From: Puffinus mauretanicus
Lineage: Eukaryota; Chordata; Aves; Procellariiformes; Procellariidae
Assembly (NCBI GenBank): GCA_023333565.1
Contig: JAJKFH010002269.1
Location: 186,001-250,000, forward strand
Reading direction: 5' to 3'
DNA length: 64,000 nt
Part shown: positions 49,914-61,920 of the stretch, one piece after another
Position numbering within the stretch: the first letter of the stretch is position 1
Layout of the letters: each line of letters begins with the position of its first letter
The notes under the pieces: generated by a model
The model's database searches: none
Told to the model about the DNA's origin: nothing
The model's input: the letters and a program-made list of their open reading frames with translations, nothing else
Made by a program: the position numbers and the translations under genes

Positions 49914-50020
49914 ATAATTAAATGTAATTACATTAAAAATAATTAGCACTTCAGCTATCAATTGCTGTGCACTGCACAGCAATTAAAAACAGACCAAATT
50001 TCAGTGTAATTTTTATTACC
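49914..50020. promoter_or_regulatory. TAAT-rich cluster with palindrome, enhancer-like
   Basis: At least five TAAT/ATTA cores (homeodomain-type binding words) fall within about 100 bases: GATAATTAAATG, GTAATTACATT, AATAATTAGC, CAATTAAAAAC and GTGTAATTTTTATTACC. They surround the perfect palindrome at 49961-49985. AT-rich DNA yields such words by chance, so this is only a candidate conserved regulatory element. Confidence 0.25.
49961..49985. repeat. perfect palindrome, 12-bp arms, 1-base centre
   Basis: AATTGCTGTGCA and TGCACAGCAATT are exact reverse complements around a single C. A 12-bp perfect arm with almost no spacer is uncommon in a window of this size. It may be a dimer-binding site. 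Confidence 0.85.
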
Positions 50021-52859
50021 GTTCTTCATTCAAAACGGTGGAGAGTATTTTCTTTTCATATGTGCTGTGCTCTCGTTTTAATGGGCACTATCATCATCTG
50101 AGTAGAATAAGTACTACCAGAGGTGACATAATTGTCAAAACATTACGATTTGGACTTTTTCCCAAAAGACTCAAGTAACTTATTTTAATATGTATACTTA
50201 TAAGACTGTGAACAAAAGATGCCTGCCATCTAACTTTATGGTTTAACAGATCTCTCCTCATTAAAGAAATTTAAACACAATTAAAATGGACAATAGGATC
50301 AAATTGAGTAAACAAACCTTTGAATAGACTTTATTACTGATTGACTACCATATTAAAAATACTTGAGCATGCCGGTATCTTGTGAGAATTCAGTTGGACT
50401 GTTTGTACATATATAATAGCAAAACACACTTTAGCATTTATAGAATCTAGCTGTTTGGTATGAACACAAACCAAACCAACATTATCTTTCCACATCTATG
50501 AAATTGTACTGTCAGCTGGTACAGAACATAAGGTCTTCATAACAGATAATCTTCTGATCAAATGAGTGTGGCTTGAAGTGCTCAGAGCTGGGAGTGATGA
50601 GAGACTTCTTACACAGTGGGCAGAAGTGCACTTCGAAGCCGCCTCAGTGACGGACAGTTTCTCCAGACTTGCTCATGGAAAGACACCTCTCTTTCTCCCA
50701 CTTTTTGAGCAGATGCCTGTTTTCTTACATAAAATCTTAGGCTATTGAAAGTGATTCCACTCTGAAAAGAGACTAACCTTTGGTTTTACTTGCCCATCAA
50801 CAGACCAGACCAAAATGCAAACAATAGGCAAAACAAATTATTTACTTGCTGGTTACTGGTTCTCCAAATTCAACTAACAATATACTCAAAATTCAAATTG
50901 AGTCCTTTCTCAAATGCTGTCATAAGAAATGACAGCAATGCTACTAGATCCACACAGTGACATTGGACTGATTTGATTTGGTGAATACAGGAACAGTAAC
51001 ACAAGAAAAAGAATACATTCATGTACCATTTCTGATTTAGATACTCTAGATACAACTGGATTGGAAAGAATAAATTAAAAACAATCTGGAAAAAAAAGTT
51101 TCAGCTGTCACTCCTAAAACGATTACGTCAACAGAAATGCAGAAAGAAGGGAAGTCATTCTGCTATCAGCCAGTGTACATCATCTGTATAAACGGGTAAC
51201 AGACACGGGAGAGATTGCGTAAAATTGCAGAATATGCCTCGTAAACCCATATGAACACATAAAGTTAAATAAAATTATACCCAAGGAATAAACAGCTCTG
51301 AACCGAGCTGACCAGTATTTACTGCTACCAAGGTACTTTTAGATAGCCCATTGCCTGGACACCACTTCTAAGCCAGTTACAAACCTTTTCCCACCCTGTG
51401 TCCGCATTTAGATGACGAGTACTGCAGGGCACAAAGTAGTTACTTGTATGCATTTGTGCAGCACCCACATGGCTGTGGCTCCTGTCTTGATTTGACGAGA
51501 CGTGCCACAATTGTAAACATGATTAATGCCTACCCCTGGAAGACATTTCTGGCCCGTTCATGAGATATTTACTACCAGCATCGTGAATTCTACAAGTCAT
51601 TTGAAACGTACTCATTAATCATGAATAGAGTAAATATTTGTTGGTCTAGTGAAGCAACTAGGAATGTTTACCTGTGTTAAGAAAATCCATTATTTAAATA
51701 CTGTCTAAACACCTGCCCTATTCATAGGCCTGTATCGTAAAAATAATTGTTCCCACACTTGGCACTCGCATTACTCTCCACTTCAAAAAGACTTTCTGAG
51801 GCCAAACCATTAGCTGCTCACACTCTGCATCTTATTTAAAGACTTCAGCAGCATTAAGCACATGGCTATTTCAAGCTGATTTACAGCACGTACTCTACGT
51901 CTAATGGAGTGCTTATAGACCTGTGCTTTTAGGGGTTGCAGCATTTTAAGGAATATTAAACTTTCATCTGTCATTTCTTCTATGTATCACATTCAACTTC
52001 TGCCCTCTACAGCCACAGTCTTTACAGGCCTCTAAGGAAATTCTGGTTGATTGGCATAACTAGGGCACAGACATGGGATAATGTCACTGCCCTCCCTCTC
52101 AGAAAAATCCTAGAGGTAATGGGTCAAGAGAATAAATCTTGTGGGGAACTGGGACCCTGTGAGGATAACAGGCTGGAAAGAGAGAGAAAAAAGCCAAGGA
52201 AAGAGAACATCACTGAAGTTTGTTTAAGTCTCAGGTTTGCAAAATGTAATCTTGCACTTGGTAACCTGAAATGAGCTGGGAGAATACTGCTTTGGCTAAC
52301 TGGCCAAGTACAATTCTTTGATTTTGAGCTGATTTCAACAGATCCTGATTTTTCAGTATAATGACAAAAACCTTAATTCAGGTCAAACCACTAATACTAG
52401 TTTTGAAATTTTTTGTTTAAAACTTTTTAATTAGACTAGATTTTCAAATGACAAAAAGAAAAAAAATCTAGACCAACACCTTCTTTTACCAAGTTTAGTC
52501 CCCTTTAAGTCAATCTGTATAACATCTTCCTTCAGGAGGATGCACAACTCATTTTAGACTGCAACAGGTGGATGGAATTTGAATAATTTTATGCAGACAC
52601 ACACACACATGGTATCTAAACACAGAAATACTTAAAATAAACAACAAAATTGATCAGGTATCATTAGCTTGCCACGACACATTTTTACATGGTCCACGTC
52701 TAAAGTTATTTATGAATCATATACTTATAGGCTGTGCCATTAAACAAAACTTTTACATCGCTCTCCAAAATAAATCAAACCATTAATAAATCTAACTTTA
52801 ATATCTTATGCACATGGGTACCTTTCAAATCCAAGTTCATTTAAAAAAAAGAGAGGGAA
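50021..52859. other. no gene seen
   Basis: AT-rich unique sequence. A short (AC)n tract lies at 52597-52609. Confidence 0.45.
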
Positions 52860-52911
52860 TATATCTCTGGAATGTTATTGTTGGGTATATCTCTGGAATG
52901 TTTTTGTTGAC
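52860..52911. repeat. 26-bp tandem duplication
   Basis: Two adjacent units, each starting TATATCTCTGGAATGTT; 24 of 26 bases are identical (the differences are ATTG/TTTG and the last base). The low divergence suggests a recent duplication. Confidence 0.9.
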
Positions 52912-53220
52912 AACGTTCATTGCACATTTTTAATTTAACTTCTTCATTTGCCTGTGCAATAACTGGAATAAAACATAAGGTGATTGAACTAAATTACAAA
53001 GAATTCAAAATATATAAATCTACATTTCTAAAACTATGCAAAAAAAAAAACAACACGTGAAAGGAGGTCAGAAGAATGAGGATAGATTCAAAAAATATAA
53101 GGTGGAACTGAAGGAATGGGTTTTGTTTGATACAAAAAAAGAGGGACAGAAGAAGGATAAAAAAAACCATCCTTCTCTGTCGTGATAAAGAGGATGCTAT
53201 CAAATAGATGATGATGTACA

Positions 53221-53460
53221 AAAAGAAAATCAGCGTAAGCTGCAACAAAGAGAATCAAGGTAAATATCAGGGAAAGCTCTTCCAATCTTACGATGATGAA
53301 AGGCAGCACTAGGAAGCTTGTAGTCTCCTTCAGTGAAAGTTTTAAAGACCTTAGACAAAACCTCTTTCAGGGTTGGTTTAGGTACCGTACACGCTGCATG
53401 AATGCCAACAGCTGAACTGAATGATCTCTGGGGGTCCCTGCTAGCCTCACATCTCCATGA
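53221..53460 (+). mobile_element. old CR1 3' fragment, plus strand
   Basis: Heavily decayed CR1 3' end. Recognisable pieces in the normal CR1 order are AGCTGCAACAAAGAG, AAATATCAGGGAAAGCTCTT, AGTTTTAAAGACCTTAGACA, TTCAGGGTTGGTTTAGGTAC and TGAATGATCTCTGGGGGTCC. The last corresponds to the block just before the CR1 terminus. The terminal octamer repeat is no longer clear. It may extend further left. I base this on memory of the CR1 consensus. Confidence 0.65.
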
Positions 53461-54894
53461 GCACTATGATCTCTGCAGGTAACACATTATCATATGCTAT
53501 TAATCCCACCTCATGTTCCAGTTACAACACTCCCTGCGAGGCAGGAAAAAGGTAAATCCTGGATTTAAGTCACAGCCAACACCTGTAATATTCTTGTAGA
53601 GAGTTGAAAGGTGAAAAAAATAGCCAATAGAAGTGTTGACTCTGTGACCTACAGTTGCGTCAAAGTAACACAAACTTAAGTGATGGTATGATATCATCAG
53701 TGGTACTATCTGACACTGCATTCACGGAATAATATACACATACTTTGTGGGGCTGTCCTTCAAATGTGGAGAAATATAAATAAGTTTCACTCGGAGATGG
53801 CTACAGGACATACACAGTCAATCAGGAATTTATCAGACTGTGCTGCCGAGTGGGCATGGGCTTTTCACACATAGCTGCATATATTTACCAAGCCTTCTTT
53901 ATGTACAACCAGTAATAGCTTCTGGTTTGGAAATCGATAGTTCTGTATACATTTGTTACGAAGAGTGATTATAATGCCCATTTTTCAATCAGCAAAAAAT
54001 AATCAATGCAAAAGGCCCATTTACTGCAGATAAAGGAGATTGAAAAGTTTATGGTAATAGCTGGGGCCAGAAAGAGCCTTTACGAAACAGCTCTGCAAAG
54101 AGAAGGGAAGGCATGTGAAGTTTCATCTTGTATAGCTGGAATGTGTGTAAAGCTGGAGTGTTTGTGCAGGTGAACATAACTGAACAGAAACTTACTTGCT
54201 TGTGAAATATATTTTTTAAAAGGTACAGAATAAATAAAAGCATTTACAAAACTCTCAACCTACTGTAGGCAGTCCATGACGTTATTCACTCAGCTTAACA
54301 TGTGCTCACTAAAATAAAAATGAAATCATACCACTTAAATTGAAATTGAAAGAAAACCACATAGCCTAGTACTCTGTCTTTGTCTTTTTATTAAAACCTA
54401 CACAGTACTAAGCCTCTCTAGCACTGTATCTATTAATAATCTAAGAAATAAACTAGAAAGAATTTTAATCAAGGCGTGCTTTCCAAATATTGTCTTGTTA
54501 ATAGAAGATACTATTCAGATAGCTATTTCATGCTAAAGAACTCCATATTATCGTTGTTCTCGCAAGCTGAAAGTGCAAATGAGCATACTTAGAGATGACA
54601 TTTGAATTAAGGTGACTATATATCTATGAGAAAAACCCATAAGGTTTTCTGATACGGATACCTACCAGCAGGTAAGTCAGTGCTAACACCAGTTTAAGAA
54701 TCCTTTGCAACCAAAAAAATCTGTGAGAGGATAAACTATGCTTATTAAATTTCCAAACCACAGCAAAAGGGGAAAGACTTCATGAATATGCGAGGAAAAG
54801 ATTAAATTTCCAAGGATTTTTTAAAAATTCAAAAATGCAAGGGAAAAAAAAAGTCTTTCAGCATGAGAAAGAGCAAGGTCCAACATTCTGGACG

Positions 54895-55007
54895 AAGCTC
54901 TCAGTCATATGGTTTAGTTTTAGGTAGTCCTGTGAGTAGCAGGGAGCTGGACTCGATGATCCTTATGGGTGCCTTCCAACTCAAGATATTCTATGATTCT
55001 ATGATTC
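54895..55007 (+). mobile_element. CR1 3' end, short copy, plus strand
   Basis: This 5'-truncated CR1 keeps only about 110 bases of its 3' end: TCAGTCATATGGTTTAG, GGACTCGATGATCCTTATGG and TGCCTTCCAACTCAAGATAT, finishing with the tandem tail ATTCTATGATTCTATGATTC. It is better preserved than the two neighbouring CR1 fragments and therefore probably younger. The left boundary is approximate. Confidence 0.93.
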
Positions 55008-55204
55008 CTGCAGAAACAATAATTGCCTAAATACAGAATTGGTAAACTGCAGGCAGGCAGTCTGCAGAAAACAGTCAGGTGATCTGGGATTGATAGTGGG
55101 CACCACAAAAATATCACACTGATGCAAAAGGGAAGGGAGGGGGAAGGCAAAAAGCTGTCCTTCTATTCAGCTTTGGAAAGGCATCTGATTTTGTCAACTT
55201 TATT

Positions 55205-55640
55205 TTGTCCACTCTAGCGAGCCACATTTCAGGAAGAATATATGAACCAGCTCACGAAAATCAAGACGAGAGCAATGAACATTCAGCATCTAGAAAACAT
55301 GATTTTAAAGAAAGCTTAAATATCCTGGACCTATTTACCTGCATGAAATGAAGACTGAGGTCACGATAACAGTTTTCAGCTGTGTCAGAAGGCCACTTGA
55401 AGGACTATGGGATGACCTGTACTTGAAAACTGTAGCGAGTAGAGCAAGGAAGACATTCAGGTTGGAAGGACATTTAATAGTAAGGAGAGTGAAACATGAG
55501 GACTTATTTTCCGTGTCCATCACTGAATAATCTATATAAATAGCTATTAGGAATGCCACAGATATTATTAATCTAATTGTGTCAGGGACATGGTCTGAAT
55601 GACTTCCAGAGTTCATCTGCAGTCCTATAAATCTATGGTG
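55205..55640 (+). mobile_element. old CR1 3' fragment, plus strand
   Basis: Diverged CR1 covering the end of ORF2 and the 3' UTR. Pieces in CR1 order are AGAGCAATGAACATTCAGCA, TCTAGAAAACATGA, CACGATAACAGTTTTCA, CATTCAGGTTGGAAGGACAT, GTAAGGAGAGTGAAACA, TGTCAGGGACATGGTCTGAA and CAGTCCTATAAATCTATG at the terminus. It is clearly an older relative of the copy ending at 55007. No open frame remains. Confidence 0.75.
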
Positions 55641-58600
55641 ATTTCCTACATACTGCCAAGCACACACATCTGTGTCTTTAAAGAGGTGTGTACATAGAAT
55701 TAGTTTTGTTCTTTAAATACATTTCATTTTGTGTCTCTTAGAGCAATCATCTTAACAGAGCTGTGTGAAAACAAAAAAAAATCCCCATACAGTACATTAA
55801 AAAAAAAAGTTAATTTGGAAAAGTTCAAAGTTTTAATTTTTCCCACATAGTTTTTACAAAAGATAAAACTGTTAGCAGACTTTCATGTTTTACATTATAA
55901 TCCTGAAATCCTTTCCCAGATAAAATCACCAAAACAAAGAGCAGCTTTGCCTAGCTCAGAATATACAGCTTGAGAAGTCTCTCTGAAAAAGCGGTCATGA
56001 AGGTTAAAAAATAAGGGAAATGAGATGCTTCATTAATGTAAACCAAAGCAAACTGAACAGACATAACCATAAAAAAGATTTTTTGAATGTATTACATGGG
56101 TGGGTTTTGGGTGTGAAGAAAAATCAAGTGAATGAGATATGGTCAGCTGAGAAAAAGAAGAAAGAACAATAAATTAAATACCTACAAATATATAGTGGGC
56201 ATTCCATAGAGAGGAATAGGTTTTATTTGCACTAGGTTTTTCAGGACAGAAGCAGAAGTGGGCTGAAGCTGCATCACTGGAAATGTAGGTCAGTTATTGG
56301 GAATGCATTATTCTAGAAAAACATTAAGCATGGGGAAAAGTTATTAAGGGAAACTGAAATTCACTAAAGGATTTTAACTTATCCTTAAAGCTTGACTCTA
56401 TTAAACTTGAATGAATAGATTTGATAAAATAGGAACTAACCTTCACTTTTCTCTCATGGTAAAGTTTTATTATTCTGTAATTGAACTGAACTGGATTGAA
56501 AAAAAAGTGTTTCAAAATGTTTTGTGTTCATTTCACATGCTCTTATTCTTTATTTTCATAGATACTTCAGCCCAGCAAATTAAGATTCATTTCATACCAT
56601 TCAGGTATCTGTACGGACTAGCCAAACATTTTGGAACTAGTTGAATGTAACAGGGAAAAAAGGAAGTTATTAAGTATTTGGGACTAATATTTCTTAACAT
56701 TTTTCTAGTTAAAAGTTTAAAAATCTACTATACTTGAGCAAATATATGACCATTTATTGATTCTAGGGTAATATACAACTGTCTTATATGTTAACATCTG
56801 TAACTTAGGCACAATGCCACATTTGTATCATGGTATTAAGTTACCCATCACAAAGGAACAAAATCTAAAACAAAACTCTTAAGTGAGCTAGACAAGAAAT
56901 AAATGGGGTAGCAGTTAATCTTCATTTGACAAAAAAAAAGAAAATAATTTTTCTTTCTTAAACTTGGCTATGAATGTGATTTCAAAACTTACAGTTGTTT
57001 TGGTAGTGGTTCCCTGACTCATTAAAATTAATTGTGTATTATGAAGCACGAACTGTGAAACTTCTTGGCCTGTGAAATGTCCGTTCCCTGCAAAACAGTG
57101 CCTACTGTAAGACAAGTAGGAAGTGACCTAAATGATGAAAAGTTTCACCTGTATTCATCTGTCTGGCAAACGAATCCTTTTAAATAGATACGAGTTATTT
57201 ATATTAAGATTAGCAGACAATCTTCAAGCTAACCACAACACAGACAAGCGTATTACCACCTATTTTATGTAAAAAGAAATTAACATTATCTTGAGTACAG
57301 CGGCATCTTCCGAGTCAGATATCTAACACCTTGCCCACTTCACATTGTGCCTTTGTGAGTGGATGAGAAGATCAGCAGAACTGACATCGTTCTGCATATA
57401 AACATTGTGAGTATATAGCAATGTGCACATATGGCCATACAGCAGATATCCAAATGATCTTTGGGGGTCTGTTCTCACATTAAAGTTTCACACAAACATA
57501 TGTGAACTAACAGAAAAGCAAGTGTATGCCAGACAAAATAAGCACAACACACCACACGCATGCACCACTGAGTTCATATCATCCTATTGAGTTAGTGTTA
57601 TTATTATTATATATTTGTATTACAAAATATTACATAAACAACATGTCTATGTTGATATGTTATACATTATATATTTTTATATTATATTTATATTATATTG
57701 CTCTTGCTATTTTCTTTTTGGAATCCAAAATTCCTTTCTCCATTTTTAATTGTTGTTATCTTACAAAGCAAAACCTGAACCTCTGGATTTTTGCAAGTTA
57801 AGCCACTGACAAGCTAATGTCATGCTCCTCTAATGCAAGCCATATATCATGAGAACCACACAGTATTTTTCAGCACTCACTCACGAAGCAGCTTGCCTAA
57901 AGCAAGGTCATATTCAGTCATTATATTAGAGAATCCTTCTGCATGAACATGTTAGCTATGTGGTGTGTCACTTTACGTTTATAGCAGCATTACTCCAAGT
58001 TTGATGTAAATTTTATGACCCAGAAGGTTGTATCACTTAGGCACTCTGACAAATATCTTCAGCCACATCAGTCAATCTACTCCTTGACAGAAGAAAGCAA
58101 AGCTTGCAGGCAGTAGGAAGACCGAAGGGTCTTTGCTGTTGTTTTGGTGTGGTTTGCCCCCAAAGGATGGAGCACTCCAGCTGGTTTAGTTAAGGAGTCG
58201 CTGGAGCAGTGCCTACGGAGCACTCGGTGACCTTCTTTTAGAAGTCACTTCTCAAGGTTAAGCCACATTTGAAAAGCAGCGCATTGGAGTATCTACAGTC
58301 TAAAATAATGTTAAATGACAAGCTGCATCCTTTCTGCCACATCATTTCACAAATCAGCTGTTGGAGAAACATGAATCATTTCTGTTGCACTGGGACAATG
58401 CAGAAGCGCTGCCTTTCCAGTTCTCTCTGCCAAAGGAAAGGAGAAAATAAATACATACATACTAAGGCAGTTTTTCCCTGTGTACTAGTGCTGGTAAATA
58501 AGAAAGTTTATCCTACAAGCAACTGATCAGAAAGAATATTAGACTGTTACGAAAGCACTTTCATGTATTTTTTGCCTAATTTTATTTTTCTACCTTTTTA

Positions 58601-61600
58601 TCATTGGATATTAATTCCTCACCACACCTAAATTCATAGGTTTGTAAGTCAGTGACAGCCAGAGGGTATGTAGGTCTAACTCAGGGGAACCACATTTCCG
58701 TTAGCCCCAGTCCCGTGCACACTGACATAAACAGCAGCACGCGGAGAAGTGAAAAATCAGGAGTTTATCATTTTGGTAGAAACTATCTGCTATACCGTGG
58801 AACACTCCAGACACCTGTAAGATGAAGAAGGGTTGGAAGCACTTCAAGCATACATGCACAGAACAGGCACAAAGCCTTTCTTTCTGGGTGAACTTCTGAT
58901 ATACTTTCAGGACTGTGTGACCAACTACCCTGAAGAGCTTGCTAGTGGATGCTAAATAAAATTAATAGTATGTGGTAGAGCTTTTGACATGGCATGAAAA
59001 ACCTCAAATGGTACTGATGATGTACTAAACATCAGAGAACAGAGATAAAAGACCGTATTTCTGGGTAAAGGATTTTATTTAACAGATACCAAATGCATGA
59101 CCACTTGTCCGTAAATCTAACTGATTTTAAATAAAATTAATAGCTAGAAAAGACAGAGGCAAAGTAAAAAGCTATAAATGCAGTACTGATGCAACAATAA
59201 ATTCCATAAAATAAGAGATTCTTCTTCTGAAGCAGGTTTTACTCGTTCTGTGCAAGTGATCAGCCATTTTAAACAGTTTTGAGACCAAATAGAACAAAAC
59301 TGAGCTAAAGAAGACCTGTGAAAAGTTGTTTCACACAGGTAACCTACTGGAAAGAAACCCCACATGCACACAAATATATGCAACAATACAAAAATACATG
59401 CTTCATTACAGGAGAAGCAGAGACCAAGAATGCTAAAGATGCTGTAAGCTCCACCTTACTAGATAATAAAAAGGTATTTGATTCCAGTGTATCAATTAAA
59501 ATTCTGGAAACACTCACAAATCCACAGATATTTAAACATAGTTATTTTTAAACAACAAAAAAATCGCAGAAAAAACTTACACCTCTTTCATCCTTGACTG
59601 AGTGACCACAAATTTCAGGTGGTTCAAGTTAATTTCTGTTGTTAGAGAAACATTAGTATCACGGAATCACATTTACTAAACTGTGTTTATTTATATGACA
59701 CAGATATTTTTCTCTATATTATGAACATGTCTTATATGACATTTCATATGAAAATGCAGTTACATACACGCAATTTTGCAAACTTCAGTTCATTCTCCCC
59801 TCTGTTCTCCCCTCTTCTTCAAATATGCCTGTCTGTCGTGAGCTATTTTCTTTCCACTTCATGAACAAGAAAAGTAGCAGCAGACTCAAAATATTTTTTG
59901 CCTGATATTGCTCAGCAGATTCATTTCCGTGCATATTCATATTTAATCAGGATTCTGCCATTTGCAGTATCAGTATTAACCACTGCCCTTTTCCTTTCTG
60001 AGCACAATTTGAATGATTAACAAGACTTACTGTTCATTACAGACTTGTAATACAAGCTATTTTTCCAGTGATCTGTTTTGTACATTCAGCATTATGTAAG
60101 GCTGCCGTGGTACTTCATAGCAAAATGTTATTAGTACCCTAGCTTTGCTGCTCTTTCAATGTTTGCAGTTATTGGAACATACGGCATTGATGAATAAATA
60201 TGAAGAAGTAAAAGCTAAGATGTAAAATGGAATCCAAAGACCACAGTATCGGGGAAGACACAAAACACCCTATAGCTGGTGCTAAGGACTTCTTTTTAGA
60301 AACCAGAATTTTAACCATACAGCCTGATATATCTCGAAGGACTAACATCACCTGGACAGCGCACAGTTTGTATCACCGCTGCTAGCTTCTGATGCCATAC
60401 CAGCACTTAAGGAAAAAAAACAAAACGAAAAGCCTGACAAATCCACGAGCTCAGCCTCACTTTCTCCCTTCTCCATCAAGGCCAACGGATGTGTGAGAAA
60501 TATCATGGCCCAAAGCACTGTATGTTTTACACTTTTGTAAAATTTTTGTTGTGACAGAGTGCCTTGCAATATTTGAAACTATTTTGTACTCTTAAAGCAT
60601 TATACATGTAATACCTTGTAAGTCTGTGAGGTAAGAAGATAGCAAAGTCGTACCTCTACAATACTTGAGGGTGAAAACCCCTTTCTTTTTAACAAGTCAG
60701 TTTTGCTCAGCTTAACTGGACTGCTGTGAAGTGTGGTGCATCTTCAGTGGCTTCAGAGCAGGACTGGAGATATAAATACGGGATCATTTGAACATTTGAA
60801 GAGACATCAGAGATGTGCTTACCTCCAATTATTCCTTGTGGCTACACTAATAAGCAAAGAGTAAGGAAAAATGTTAATCTCCAGCGACATGTGTAAGCTT
60901 AACACGTGCCAGAATCCGCCATGTCTTTCTTGCAATTGCCATGCAGACTAGGACATGGAAAGGTCCTTATCAGGAGGTAACTGAAAAAAGGAAATAGAAG
61001 AGTTTCACTGTGAAGCAGGTACCGAAGATATGTGCCCCAAGCAGAGGAAATGTTGGCAAAACGTCCCACTAAAGATAGCTCGCTCAGGCCTCTAGTAGAC
61101 ATGTCCGATGAAGTACGTCTGGAAAAGGACTATGTCTTATACCACATGTAACATCAACGCAGCCAGGGACACCTTCTAAAAAGCCAGTGACTTAATGGCA
61201 TAAGATAAAGATACTTCCCTGGAAATAGTGGCAAGGACTGGGGAGATGAGGCACAACACGTTGCAGGGATGGAGAAATGGCAGAGGAGAAAAATACTGCT
61301 CTTCCGTAAGGGCTTCCAGGCACTCAAACTTTCCTTCAGAAACCCGTCAAGAATTCAGGACAAAGGCTATGCTTATCAAATACCACTTCACATTTCTTTT
61401 ACAAGCTCAGTTAGTAGCTATACTCTTCAGAAATGTCGAAGCTACTATTCCCTTGCTGTTATATTTAAGGAGAAAGGATGAGGTAGGGATTATGCAGGCA
61501 CAGCATGATTCACTCAGACACTGTCATATTCTACTTACAGCTACCACTGTGTAAATAATCACTAACGCTTGCGAAGAAAACACACATATGCACCGAACCA

Positions 61601-61875
61601 AACGAATTTCTTTTTCTCTTGAAAGAGGTTTCAAATTTGGTAACTGAAGTTATTATTAATACCAAGACAAGGTTCTGCAAAAGTAGTTCAGATCCTCACA
61701 GAACTGTTTAGTGAAACACTTATGAAAATGAAGAAATGAAAAGAACGTAATCGTTCGTATAAAATTAATACTTCCTTTCTGGCTGATAGGATTGCCTCCC
61801 AAGGCTTCTGATTAACTCCTGAACAAGATTTAACTACTATTTCCTTACAATTAAACAGCCTATTCTGCAAGAAGT
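55641..61875. other. no gene seen
   Basis: AT-rich unique sequence. A very AT-rich stretch with (TTA)n and alternating TAT words lies at 57598-57700. A short exon-like segment (acceptor TTCTTTATTTTCATAG ending 56561, donor CAG|GTATCT about 43 bases on) is within chance expectation. Confidence 0.4.
57598..57700. repeat. AT-rich low-complexity tract
   Basis: (TTA)n grading into TATAT-rich sequence (TTATTATTATTATATA, ACATTATATATTTTTATATT). Likely slippage-prone. Confidence 0.75.
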
Positions 61876-61920
61876 TGCTAAACTGCTAAACATCTGCTAA
61901 CATCTGAACATCTGCTAAAC
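61876..61920. repeat. TGCTAAAC/CATC short repeats
   Basis: TGCTAAAC occurs three times, with one decayed copy TGCTAAC, interleaved with CATC. Slippage-type minisatellite. Confidence 0.65.

Noticed and set aside
56562..56611. Short exon-like segment that could in phase follow the exon at 24047
   Set aside because: Phase agreement has a one-in-three chance, the donor is mediocre and the implied intron is 32 kb; no independent support.
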